Shown: positions 55,727 through 63,904 of the stretch, piece after piece
Position numbering within the stretch: position 1 is the stretch's first letter
How the letters are laid out: each line of letters opens with the position of its first letter
NCBI GenBank assembly: GCA_017512555.1
Contig: JAFWFE010000045.1
Location: 62,001-126,000 of the forward strand
DNA length: 64,000 nucleotides
Direction: 5' to 3'
DNA from: Solobacterium sp.
Lineage (GTDB): Bacteria > Bacillota_I > Bacilli_A > Erysipelotrichales > Erysipelotrichaceae
The notes under the pieces: generated by a model
The model's database searches: none
The model's input: the letters and a program-made list of their open reading frames with translations, nothing else
What the model was told of the DNA's origin: nothing
Translations under genes and position numbers: made by a program

Positions 55727-56668
55727 ATGAATATAAAACGTTATCTGGTTCCTGCAGTATCCATCGCAGTACTGCTGGGTGGATGTGCAAAGCCTGAACA
55801 AAACAATCAGCCGGCACAATCCGCAACACCGGAACCAACCACAGAAGCATCCACACCTGAACCTACTGCAGAAGCCACTGCACCTGCAGAAGATTACTCT
55901 TCATTAACAGGTATCTATGTGGATTCCATTGCGGGAAGAGGTATGCTGGAACTGAAAGAAGGGGAGAATGATCCTGAAGTGAATATCAACTGGAGCAGCA
56001 GTGCCTTCCAGCATAATGAATGGCATATGCAAGTTCACTACAACGAGGATCATACATCTCTGGAATATCAGGACTGTACGATGGATGAAGTAACCTTTGA
56101 TTCTGCAGGAAAGGAGACAAGGGAAACCAGATATACCGATGGTACCGGATCCTTTGAACTTGTAGATGATACCCTGATCTGGCATGATGATCAGACGGAA
56201 AACGATGAACCTGTCACATTTGTCAGAGATACAGAGTTTGAACATCTACATGGTATGATCAATCCCTGGAGAGAAACAACAGATCCTGACGATGCCGAAA
56301 AGATTGCCGGCTTTGCGATGGATTGTCCGGTAGATGAAGCCATGCCCAACGATATGGTATTCCGGTCATTTGTCTGTATGGATGATGTCTACGGCGCAAT
56401 GTATGACAACGGAAAAGAAGAAATGCTGATCCGTAAGTCTTCTTCCATCGATCCGGAAGAACTCTCCGGTGATTTCTTCACTTATTCCAAATCCTGGGAT
56501 ATCTCTCTCAAAGGCCTGACTGTACACTGCCTCGGGGATGGCAAGACAGTAAATAATGCCTTGTTCTCCAACGGTGAGTATAACTATGTGATCCTGTATG
56601 ATGCAGGGAATGAAGGGAACGGACTTACACCGGACCAGTTAAATTCCCTGATCATGAGTCTGCAGTAA
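55727..56668 (+). CDS. Lipoprotein of unknown function
   Basis: A 313-residue protein with a lipoprotein signal (lipobox LLGGC, Cys20). A Thr/Pro/Glu-rich linker follows (TPEPTTEASTPEPTAEAT), very like that of the lipoprotein at 39014. The mature part is acidic with many beta-strand-like segments and no motif I know; residues about 55-165 recall small lipocalin-like stress proteins only in outline. It lies 22 bases after the LysM nucleotidase gene, so it is probably cotranscribed. It acts on the outer membrane face. Confidence 0.82.
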   Translation: MNIKRYLVPAVSIAVLLGGCAKPEQNNQPAQSATPEPTTEASTPEPTAEATAPAEDYSSLTGIYVDSIAGRGMLELKEGENDPEVNINWSSSAFQHNEWHMQVHYNEDHTSLEYQDCTMDEVTFDSAGKETRETRYTDGTGSFELVDDTLIWHDDQTENDEPVTFVRDTEFEHLHGMINPWRETTDPDDAEKIAGFAMDCPVDEAMPNDMVFRSFVCMDDVYGAMYDNGKEEMLIRKSSSIDPEELSGDFFTYSKSWDISLKGLTVHCLGDGKTVNNALFSNGEYNYVILYDAGNEGNGLTPDQLNSLIMSLQ

Positions 56669-56670
56669 AG

Positions 56671-56692
56671 AAAAGATCCTCAGGGATCTTTT
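56671..56692. terminator. Bidirectional terminator
   Basis: A 9-bp stem AAAAGATCC/GGATCTTTT with a 4-base loop lies between convergent genes. It overlaps the stop codon of the acylphosphatase gene. Confidence 0.75.
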
Positions 56693-57545
56693 AATATCTA
56701 CTCAAATAACTGAATGAAGTCTCTTCGGGGACTAATTCTGTTTCTTCAACATCGATCTGTTTTACGCGGATAAACCGGTTTCCTTTACGGATAGTGCTGA
56801 GATATCTGCGTAAGTCATCTGCCTTGCCCTGGGCATAGAGTTCTACTGATCCGTCATACAAGTTGTCTACACTGCCCGTAAGACCGTATTCTGACGCATG
56901 TGTCACCGCAAATGAACGGAATCCCACACCTTGTACTTTACCGCGTATAATGCAGTGTATGCGCTTCCTGTCATCACCGGAGAGAGTAGACATTGCCGGA
57001 TCACTTCCGGTATACATAGTTCTGATTTTCCTCAGGTTTTGTGCATTTATATCACATTCCGAGACATAATACTTCTCCGGGTAAGGATAACTCTGTTGAA
57101 AGTCCCGGATCAATGTATCCAGAGTTTTCTTATATCCATCATCACTGCCGGAATATGTGTAGTAAATGCTCCGTATTGACTGAACCAGGGAAGACTTCTG
57201 ATCCATTAACCGTACGATTTCAAGCGTATAATCCTGTGCTTCCTGATCCGATAATCCCAGCATGTACAGCAATAAGTACATGTGTACGTACAGTTTCTGA
57301 ATCTCAGTAAAACGTAGTAATACCGGATATCTTCCCGAAGAAAGAACTTTGCAGATTCCGGAAAACGCATGGTCGTTCGTATCGTCGATATCATGATATT
57401 CCGTGATCTTCAGTTTCTTCTGTATATCTTCGGGTATTGTTCCTTTTGAACAATAAATCCTCCCGGAATGAATGATTCCAAAACTTCCGGAATAATCTCC
57501 CAGGTCTACGATCACCGCATCTTTTTCTTTATATACCAGTTTCAT
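56691..57545 (-). CDS. Unknown N-terminal domain fused to acylphosphatase
   Basis: A 284-residue protein. Residues about 195-284 are a complete acylphosphatase domain with the substrate-binding Arg in GKVQGVGFRSF and the catalytic Asn in GSVDNLYDGSVEL. The 190 residues before it are not recognised: they begin with beta-like segments, then have a helical region (VHMYLLLYMLGLSDQEAQD). Acylphosphatases, about 90 residues when free, hydrolyse acyl phosphates. There is no signal peptide. It is transcribed alone, divergent from the M48 protease gene. No clear ribosome-binding site is seen. Confidence 0.85.
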   Translation of the reverse strand: MKLVYKEKDAVIVDLGDYSGSFGIIHSGRIYCSKGTIPEDIQKKLKITEYHDIDDTNDHAFSGICKVLSSGRYPVLLRFTEIQKLYVHMYLLLYMLGLSDQEAQDYTLEIVRLMDQKSSLVQSIRSIYYTYSGSDDGYKKTLDTLIRDFQQSYPYPEKYYVSECDINAQNLRKIRTMYTGSDPAMSTLSGDDRKRIHCIIRGKVQGVGFRSFAVTHASEYGLTGSVDNLYDGSVELYAQGKADDLRRYLSTIRKGNRFIRVKQIDVEETELVPEETSFSYLSRY

Positions 57546-57637
57546 CCTGAATCTATTTTACAGGATATTCCTGAACTACGGCATATTTCAATTCAAGGTT
57601 TTACGAGTACAATAGAACTATAAGGAGAAAATGAATC

Positions 57638-58705
57638 ATGTCGTTTAATTCTGAATACTATACTCATGAATCCGATAAGGCTGCACTGGATGCGTTAAAG
57701 GCAATTCCCGGATTTTCCCAGTTAATGAAAGCATTTATCAAACAATGGAGCGAACGTCAGGGAAAGATACGTAATATGTCCAGTTATATCCGGATCAGTG
57801 AGAAACAACTTCCGCAGTACTGGGAGATGCTGCCGCCGATCTGTGAAAAACTTGGGATTGATGTACCTGAGTTATACCTGATGATGGATGTACGTCCGAA
57901 TGCCTTTACTTCAGGTGATACCAAACCGTACATTGTCTTAACTTCAGGACTTCTGGATACCTTGCCGGAAGAATTGATTCCTACGATTCTGGCGCATGAA
58001 TGCGGTCATATCGCCTGTCACCATGTGTTATATCGTACGATGGGTACGATCCTTCTGGGAGGTACTGCCGGTACCTTAAGCAGATCACCTCTGGGTTCAG
58101 TCATGTCTCTGCCTCTGCAGGTGGCATTCTTCTACTGGATCCGCTGCAGTGAGTACTCCGCAGACCGGGCAGCAGTTTTATGTGACGGTACGGCAGAGAA
58201 AATGACTGAAGTATGTATGCGTCTGGCAGGGTATTCCAAACATATCAATACTGAACCAAACGTTGAAGAATTCTTCGCCCAGGCAAGAGAATACAAAGAA
58301 CTGGTCAATGATTCCAAGTGGGATAAGACACTGGAGTTCTATATGCTGGCAAACGCTACGCATCCGTTTATGGCAGTACGTGCCCTGGAATGCACAGAAT
58401 GGGCTGAAAGCGACCAATACAGGCAGATTTTGGACGGTACCTATATTCCTTCCGAACCAGAAAAAACCGAAGAAAATAAGCCTTTATTTGACCTGGATAA
58501 CCTGGTACACAAGTTTATACCGGAGACAGAGAACAAACCAGAAGAAACGATCTGTCCTCACTGTGGTACAAAGAACAAGCCGGATGCTATATTCTGCAAA
58601 TCCTGCGGAAAGAAACTCGTACAGCCGAAAGTGTGTGATGCCTGCGGTGGAGAACTGGAAGGGGATGAAACCTTCTGTCCACACTGTGGCAAGAAACTAA
58701 AGTAA
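57638..58705 (+). CDS. M48-family zinc metallopeptidase with C-terminal double zinc ribbon
   Basis: A 355-residue protein. The protease motif HECGHIACHH lies near residue 120 and the third zinc ligand is in SEYSADRAAVL. One or two hydrophobic segments near 137-168 may hold it at the membrane. The last 55 residues carry two CxxC...CxxC zinc ribbons (CPHCGTKN...CKSCGKKL and CDACGGEL...CPHCGKKL). HtpX-like proteases of this kind act in protein quality control. The ribosome-binding site is AAGGAG. GNAT and NUDIX genes follow closely. Confidence 0.92.
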   Translation: MSFNSEYYTHESDKAALDALKAIPGFSQLMKAFIKQWSERQGKIRNMSSYIRISEKQLPQYWEMLPPICEKLGIDVPELYLMMDVRPNAFTSGDTKPYIVLTSGLLDTLPEELIPTILAHECGHIACHHVLYRTMGTILLGGTAGTLSRSPLGSVMSLPLQVAFFYWIRCSEYSADRAAVLCDGTAEKMTEVCMRLAGYSKHINTEPNVEEFFAQAREYKELVNDSKWDKTLEFYMLANATHPFMAVRALECTEWAESDQYRQILDGTYIPSEPEKTEENKPLFDLDNLVHKFIPETENKPEETICPHCGTKNKPDAIFCKSCGKKLVQPKVCDACGGELEGDETFCPHCGKKLK

Positions 58706-58719
58706 TCGTAAACACAGAG

Positions 58720-59202
58720 ATGAAACAGATCTTTGAATCAGAGAATATCCGGTTTGTTGAAGTAACTGAACTTCTCGTAAAGGATTATCTGATCCTGGTG
58801 AATGATTATGAGAACGTGAACCGGTATATCGGCAGTAAAAACAAAACCTATACCGAGGAACAAGAAATACGCTGGGTACAGAAAAAACTCGCAGAGAATG
58901 CGCCGGTATACTCCATGATTGAAAAGAAAACAGGGGAGTTTATCGGGAACATTGAGCTGATGAATGTCCAGGATTCATCCGCAGAACTTGGTATTGCCAT
59001 AACCGCAGATAAACAGAATCTCGGCTACGGAACAGAAGCAGTTCTTGCATTAACACAATACGGTCTGAATCAATTGGGACTAGACAGGATCTTCCTTCGT
59101 ACAAATCCGAAGAACAGCAGGGCAATCCATGTGTATGAGAAGTGCGGATATAGTGAATATGACCGTACGGAAGAACACATCTATATGGAGATAACCAGAT
59201 GA
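58720..59202 (+). CDS. GNAT-family N-acetyltransferase
   Basis: A 160-residue acetyltransferase of the RimJ/RimL-like subgroup. The acetyl-CoA motif is KQNLGYGTEAVLALTQYG and the late motif FLRTNPKNSRAIHVYEKCGY. The substrate is unknown: it could be a protein N-terminus or a small molecule. It starts 14 bases after the M48 gene and overlaps the NUDIX gene by 4 bases, so the three are cotranscribed. Confidence 0.9.
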   Translation: MKQIFESENIRFVEVTELLVKDYLILVNDYENVNRYIGSKNKTYTEEQEIRWVQKKLAENAPVYSMIEKKTGEFIGNIELMNVQDSSAELGIAITADKQNLGYGTEAVLALTQYGLNQLGLDRIFLRTNPKNSRAIHVYEKCGYSEYDRTEEHIYMEITR

Positions 59203-59648
59203 GTAAGACAGAGAATGTTGAGCTGACTGTATTATGTCTGGTTGAAGACGATACCCGGATCCTGCTTCAAAACCGTGTAAAAAAAGACTGGCAGGGATAT
59301 GCCTTACCCGGAGGACATGTAGAACCAGGAGAGTCCTTTGTGGATGCTGTAATACGTGAAATCAAGGAAGAAACCGGATTAACTGTCATCAATCCAAGGT
59401 TGGCAGGAATTAAGCAATTTCCAATCAAGAACGGAAGGTATATTGTATTACTGTTTAAAGCAACAGAATGGTCAGGTAAACTTGTCTCTTCCGATGAAGG
59501 TCATATGGAATGGGTTGAATACAGCAAACTTAACAAAATAAAAACAGTTGATGATCTTGATGAACTGTTGAAAGTGATCAACGATCCGGAACTGACGGAA
59601 TTCCAATACATCGTTTCCGGTGATCAATGGACAGTATCTGTGAAATAA
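59199..59648 (+). CDS. NUDIX hydrolase (8-oxo-dGTPase-like)
   Basis: A 149-residue NUDIX enzyme. The full box GX5EX7REUXEEXGU is present from GGHVEPGESF to REIKEETGL (about residues 40-62). The layout resembles MutT/YtkD-type nucleotide sanitising enzymes, but the substrate cannot be fixed. It is coupled to the GNAT gene by an ATGA overlap, and a terminator follows. Confidence 0.93.
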   Translation: MSKTENVELTVLCLVEDDTRILLQNRVKKDWQGYALPGGHVEPGESFVDAVIREIKEETGLTVINPRLAGIKQFPIKNGRYIVLLFKATEWSGKLVSSDEGHMEWVEYSKLNKIKTVDDLDELLKVINDPELTEFQYIVSGDQWTVSVK

Positions 59649-59665
59649 CGAAAACAAAAGAATTG

Positions 59666-59699
59666 AAAAACCGGATAATGATAAATCATCCGGTTTTTT
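59666..59699. terminator. Bidirectional terminator
   Basis: An 11-bp stem AAAAACCGGAT/ATCCGGTTTTT lies between the convergent NUDIX and folD genes. Confidence 0.85.
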
Positions 59700-59720
59700 A
59701 CTGAATCAAAGTGTCTAAGG

Positions 59721-60572
59721 TTATAAAGTTCGTTTCGCAGCTTCTACTACATGGTTCACCAGTACAGAAGTCGTTACCGAACCTACACCACCTGGTACAG
59801 GAGTGATCTTACCAACAATCGGTTCAACTTCTTCAAAGAGGCAGTCACCACACAGTTTATTCTTTTCTGAATTCCAGTTGATACCTACGTCAACAACCGT
59901 CTGTCCTTCAGACACATAACCGGCATTGATGGATTCCATCTGTCCTGTACAGGCGACGATGACATCAGCTTTCTTCGTAATCTCCTGGACGTTGATCGTA
60001 CGTGTATGACAGATCGTTACTGTAGCATTCCTGTTCAGCAGTAACATGGATACCGGCTTACCGACAACCAGAGATCTTCCCAGTACCACGACATTTTTAC
60101 CCTTGGGATCAATTCCGTAGTAGTCCAGGATCTCAATCGCTGCCTGTGCGGTACACGGCGCAAATCCCTGCGGTGTATTGGTGAAGACACCGGTAAGAGA
60201 TCCATCTGTACAGCCATCCACATCCTTTGCGGGATTAATGGATTTTCTGGCCAGTTCATTATCCAGATGTTTCGGAAGGGGACGGAACATCAGAATTCCA
60301 TGAACCTTGGGATCATTATTCATATCTTCCAGAGCCTGATAGAAATCCTCTTTGGATACATCTTCCGGCAGGACAACATTCTTAACTTCCACACCAACTT
60401 CTGTACAACGCTTTGTGGCACCTTTTTCATAGGAGACATCATCACTGCGTTCACCGACACGGAGAATCGCCAGAACAGGGGTAATCCCTTTTTCCTTTAA
60501 CTCCGCGACTGTATTTCTGCTTCTCTCATTGATCGCTGCCGCAACATCTTTACCTTTTAATAACTCAGCCAT
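59721..60572 (-). CDS. folD: FolD, methylene-tetrahydrofolate dehydrogenase/cyclohydrolase
   Basis: A 283-residue bifunctional enzyme. The catalytic lysine is in SYEKGATKRC, and other motifs are HGILMFRPLP, the NADP site GRSLVVGKPVSMLLL and the C-terminal TPVPGGVGSVTTS. It interconverts methylene-, methenyl- and formyl-tetrahydrofolate. The ribosome-binding site GGAGAG lies in the end of the upstream fchA-like gene, with an 8-base overlap. The pair forms a one-carbon unit. Confidence 0.97.
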   Translation of the reverse strand: MAELLKGKDVAAAINERSRNTVAELKEKGITPVLAILRVGERSDDVSYEKGATKRCTEVGVEVKNVVLPEDVSKEDFYQALEDMNNDPKVHGILMFRPLPKHLDNELARKSINPAKDVDGCTDGSLTGVFTNTPQGFAPCTAQAAIEILDYYGIDPKGKNVVVLGRSLVVGKPVSMLLLNRNATVTICHTRTINVQEITKKADVIVACTGQMESINAGYVSEGQTVVDVGINWNSEKNKLCGDCLFEEVEPIVGKITPVPGGVGSVTTSVLVNHVVEAAKRTL

Positions 60573-61182
60573 TTGTCAATCTCTCCATAACGTTTTCATA
60601 ACACTTAACTGCTCTTGCGCTGTATTCCTGAAGTAACTGCGCTACTTCCGCGTCCAGCTGTTCCGCATACTCACGATCATGCATCAGACGGGTATTCACC
60701 TTGACGTTGATATAACCACCGTATAAGGCACCATGTGCCAGCATAACCGATGTCGCCACATCAGATACCGCAATCTTGGAGCCGATCACTGCCAGACGTT
60801 CATCCAGGGTGATCACATCCGTGCAATACTTCAAAATCAGATAAGGAGGGGTAGCCGCATCCTTCAGACATTTTTCCATGGCTTCACGATAGCCTTCCGC
60901 ATTTTTATCCATGGAATAAGCTTTTGCCAACGGTTCAAATGCCTCCGCATCCTTGAGAATGCATTCCAGAAGATCTTTCCTCAGCACTTCCGCCTGGGCC
61001 ATGATCTGCTGGATCTCTTCTTCATATTCCTGATATCTTTTCTTGCCGGTAGTAAGATTGGTTACCATTTCAGCAAGGGAAGCTGCCAGTGAACCAACAA
61101 GAGCACTGACACCTCCTCCTCCGGGTACAGGATCTTTTGTTGATGATGCAATGGAGAATTCCTCTAACGTTTTCTTCAGCAT
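60565..61182 (-). CDS. fchA: Methenyl-tetrahydrofolate cyclohydrolase of the FTCD/FchA family
   Basis: A 205-residue, mostly helical protein of the cyclodeaminase/cyclohydrolase family. It has the conserved opening PVPGGGGVSALVGSLAASLAEMV (residues about 18-40) and the AHGALYGGYINVKVN segment. In anaerobes, stand-alone members (FchA) act as methenyl-THF cyclohydrolase. Its overlap with folD supports a folate role. The ribosome-binding site is AAAGGAA. The choice between cyclohydrolase and formimino-cyclodeaminase is not settled by sequence. Confidence 0.9.
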   Translation of the reverse strand: MLKKTLEEFSIASSTKDPVPGGGGVSALVGSLAASLAEMVTNLTTGKKRYQEYEEEIQQIMAQAEVLRKDLLECILKDAEAFEPLAKAYSMDKNAEGYREAMEKCLKDAATPPYLILKYCTDVITLDERLAVIGSKIAVSDVATSVMLAHGALYGGYINVKVNTRLMHDREYAEQLDAEVAQLLQEYSARAVKCYENVMERLTNG

Positions 61183-61288
61183 AATTATTCCTTTCGTTAT
61201 ATTGTAGTGCTACATACATTATAACAGTTTATACACAAAATAACGTATTCCGGCAGATGATATTTCTGTCGAATTCACTCTTTGACAA

Positions 61289-61297
61289 TGCTATAAT
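61289..61297 (+). promoter_or_regulatory. Extended -10 promoter of the serine dehydratase gene
   Basis: TGCTATAAT is an extended -10 (TGN plus TATAAT at 61292-61297). The ATG lies 10 bases later, leaving a leader of only a few bases. The nearby TTGACA at 61282-61287 is too close to be its -35. Confidence 0.6.
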
Positions 61298-61307
61298 TTG
61301 TACGATC

Positions 61308-62519
61308 ATGCAGGCTATAAAAGAGTTATACAAAATCGGCAGGGGACCCAGCAGTTCCCATACCCTTGCACCGGAGAGAGCGTGCCGCTTATTTACGGAG
61401 AAATACGGTACATATCCTTTTTACCGTGCTGAACTCTACGGATCACTATCCCTGACCGGAAGAGGTCACAATACCGATGGAATCATTAAGGAAACGCTTC
61501 CCGGTGAAACCGAAGTCGTCTTTCTGCTGGACTGGCAGGAGAGCTTTCCCAACGGCTTTTATCTGATTGCCTGTGACGAGAATCACCAGGAAGTTCATCG
61601 CTGGACAGTATTCTCTCTGGGCGGCGGAAGTATACAGATCAAGGAATATCCCCTGGACTGGAACCGCGAAGTCTATACGGAAACCAGTTTCAAAGAGATC
61701 GTACAGGTATGCAGAGAGAAGAACTATACGCTCCAGGAATATGTCTATGCACATGAACCGGAGCTGAAAGAACATCTGCTGGATATCTTACATGCGGAAA
61801 TACAATGTGTTGAACAAGGTTTATCCAATACAGGAGTCCTGCCGGGAAAACTGGGAATGATGCGCAGTGCTCATGATTTATACCGCTCAGCCGTGATCCT
61901 TCCGAAAGATGAGCGGGACCGCCTGAAACTGATGGCTTACGCTTATGCCGCAAGTGAAGAAAATGCCGGCAGTCATACTTGTGTTACCGCTCCTACACTG
62001 GGTGCCTGCGGGGTCATGGCCTCCATGTTGTACTACTGCTGGAAAGATCTTGGTGTAGATGAAGATGTTCTGGCTGACGCATTGGCCGTCGGCGGTCTGT
62101 TTGGGAATCTGATCAAGGCCAACGCCACGATCAGCGGTGCTGTAGGCGGATGTCAGGCCGAAGTCGGAGCTGCTGTATCCATGGCCAGTGCGGCGTTCTC
62201 CTTTGTGGACGACCAGACGATTGAGCAGATTGAATACGCGGCAGAAATCGGTATGGAACACAATCTCGGACTGACCTGTGATCCGGTCCTGGGTTATGTC
62301 ATGATCCCGTGTATAGAACGTAATGCCATGGGGATTCTGCGGGCCAGGGACGCATCTCTGTTATCCCGTACAATGTCCGCAATCAAACCCCATATGGTCA
62401 GTTTTGACATGGTCGTAAACACGATGAACGAAACCGGCAAGCAGATCCCCATCACCTTGAAAGAAACCTCCACCGGCGGTCTTGCCCGTGAATTTGAAGA
62501 ACAAAATCCGGAGAAATAA
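61308..62519 (+). CDS. sdaAB: L-serine dehydratase, iron-sulfur dependent, single chain
   Basis: A 403-residue fusion of the beta part (GRGPSSSHTLAPERACRLF near the N-terminus, about residues 10-28) and the alpha part (SHTCVTAPTLGACGVMASML, GGCQAEVGAA, CDPVLGYVMIPCIERNA). The cysteines that hold the 4Fe-4S cluster are present. It deaminates serine to pyruvate and ammonia. ATG 61308 gives the standard MQAIKELYKIGRGPSSSHT; the upstream in-frame ATG at 61257 would add an untypical leader and lies before the promoter. There is no ribosome-binding site. It is 1 base upstream of the flavin reductase gene. Confidence 0.94.
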   Translation: MQAIKELYKIGRGPSSSHTLAPERACRLFTEKYGTYPFYRAELYGSLSLTGRGHNTDGIIKETLPGETEVVFLLDWQESFPNGFYLIACDENHQEVHRWTVFSLGGGSIQIKEYPLDWNREVYTETSFKEIVQVCREKNYTLQEYVYAHEPELKEHLLDILHAEIQCVEQGLSNTGVLPGKLGMMRSAHDLYRSAVILPKDERDRLKLMAYAYAASEENAGSHTCVTAPTLGACGVMASMLYYCWKDLGVDEDVLADALAVGGLFGNLIKANATISGAVGGCQAEVGAAVSMASAAFSFVDDQTIEQIEYAAEIGMEHNLGLTCDPVLGYVMIPCIERNAMGILRARDASLLSRTMSAIKPHMVSFDMVVNTMNETGKQIPITLKETSTGGLAREFEEQNPEK

Positions 62520-62520
62520 G

Positions 62521-63111
62521 ATGAGCAGGCAGTTTTGGAAACCATCCAACATGTTATATCCGATACCGGCAGTTCTGGTCACCTGCTGTGATGAGGAAGG
62601 GAATGCCAATGTGATGACCGCAGCCTGGACAGGAACCGTATGTTCCGATCCGGTGATGTTATCCGTATCGATCCGTACAAATCGCTATTCCCATGATATC
62701 GTTGAAAGAACCGGAGAATTCGTGGTATGCCTGACTAACCGCAGACTTGCAAAAGTCACGGACTATGTCGGTGTACGTTCCGGCCGGGATATCGATAAAT
62801 TCGCTCTGGAAGGGGAATTACACCTGACCAAAGAAAAAGCACGCTTCGTTGGTGCTCCGTTAATTGAAGAAAGTCCTGTATGCCTGGAATGCAAAGTCAG
62901 ACATGTATTACGTCTGGGAACGCATGACATGTATGTGGCAGAAGTTCTGAGTACGGATATTGATGATCAGTATCTCGATGAAAACGGACGTCTGGATCTT
63001 GCCAAAGCAGACCTGATCACATACTCCCACGGCGAGTACTATACTCTAGGAAAGATGCTCGGGAAGTTCGGTTACTCTGTAAAGAAACCACGCAGAAAAA
63101 AGAAAAGATAA
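62521..63111 (+). CDS. Flavin reductase-like FMN-binding protein (flavoredoxin family)
   Basis: A 196-residue protein with the split-barrel flavin reductase fold. Typical segments are PIPAVLVTCCDEEGNANVMT, SIRTNRYSHD, EFVVCLT and HDMYVAEVL. It ends in a strongly basic tail (KKPRRKKKR). It binds FMN and passes electrons, but the partner is unknown. ATG 62521 has GGAG 9 bases upstream inside the serine dehydratase gene, so the two are cotranscribed. Confidence 0.9.
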   Translation: MSRQFWKPSNMLYPIPAVLVTCCDEEGNANVMTAAWTGTVCSDPVMLSVSIRTNRYSHDIVERTGEFVVCLTNRRLAKVTDYVGVRSGRDIDKFALEGELHLTKEKARFVGAPLIEESPVCLECKVRHVLRLGTHDMYVAEVLSTDIDDQYLDENGRLDLAKADLITYSHGEYYTLGKMLGKFGYSVKKPRRKKKR

Positions 63112-63134
63112 CTCGTTAAGGGTAAATACTAAGG

Positions 63135-63159
63135 CAGGGGCTGTAGATTACAGCCCCTG
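63135..63159. terminator. Hairpin between convergent genes
   Basis: A perfect 11-bp stem CAGGGGCTGTA/TACAGCCCCTG with a 3-base loop. The T run is weak on both strands, but its place after two convergent genes fits a terminator. Confidence 0.6.
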
Positions 63160-63164
63160 TAGGT

Positions 63165-63809
63165 TTATTCGTTGAAACTTGAGATACCGTGGGTATTGAC
63201 TATCGCATCCAGCTTTACGCCTGCCTTGCATAAAGGACATTCATGGTACGGATGGCTCTCATAGTCACTGATAATATCCTTTGTAAAGATGGAAGATACA
63301 GGATATCCCGCACATTCATCGACAGAGGCGAAGATCGAACATACACCGGCAACACTTCCGCCGTAGTACTCGATTGCTTCGATGCCACCCTGTACTGTAT
63401 ATCCGGTTGTTACCGAGGCCGCAAGGATCAGCACATGCTTACCCACGATCATCGGCGCGATATTTTCACGGAAGATCAGCTGGCTTCCCGTAGTATGCTC
63501 AGGTGTGACGACATATACCGTATTATGGGTGTTGATGCTGCGGAAACCGGACTTGGTCAGATCGCTGGCCATACAGGCGCCGACAACTTCGGTGCCATCC
63601 AGACAAAGAATTGTATCGATGATCGTCGAGGGTCTGAATTTACTGGTCAGAACTCTGGCAGCTTCTTTCGCTTCGGAGAGACGATAACGTGTCATGGTCA
63701 GATCAATGTAGTAATTGATATGACTGTGGCTGGTCGCGAAATGTCCGCGGGCAACACGCAATTTCAGATTATTATTCGGATTCGGATATTCCATCATTTT
63801 AATTGCCAT
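63165..63809 (-). CDS. Phosphoribosyltransferase-like protein with altered PRPP motif
   Basis: A 214-residue protein of the type I PRTase fold, similar to orotate PRTase-like proteins of anaerobic Bacillota. The place of the PRPP loop (normally two acidic residues before TTG) reads VLILAASVTTGYT, so the acidic pair is replaced by Ala-Ala. The start has a conserved-looking EYPNPNNNLKLRVARGHF, and the end carries CPLCKAG, possibly half of a metal site. ATG 63809 has AAAGGAAAA upstream. It may bind a nucleotide without catalysing transfer. The function is unknown. Confidence 0.8.
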   Translation of the reverse strand: MAIKMMEYPNPNNNLKLRVARGHFATSHSHINYYIDLTMTRYRLSEAKEAARVLTSKFRPSTIIDTILCLDGTEVVGACMASDLTKSGFRSINTHNTVYVVTPEHTTGSQLIFRENIAPMIVGKHVLILAASVTTGYTVQGGIEAIEYYGGSVAGVCSIFASVDECAGYPVSSIFTKDIISDYESHPYHECPLCKAGVKLDAIVNTHGISSFNE

Positions 63810-63904
63810 AACTAATTTTCCTTTCAAGTAATCCCATGGATTCTTTTTATTATCATAACAAATATTAAAACGCTCGTACCACAAATAAACACAAATATTT
63901 GTAT

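Noticed and set aside
61282-61298. TTGACA followed by TATAAT ahead of the serine dehydratase gene
   Set aside because: The two boxes are only 4 bases apart, so they cannot act together; the extended -10 was kept instead.
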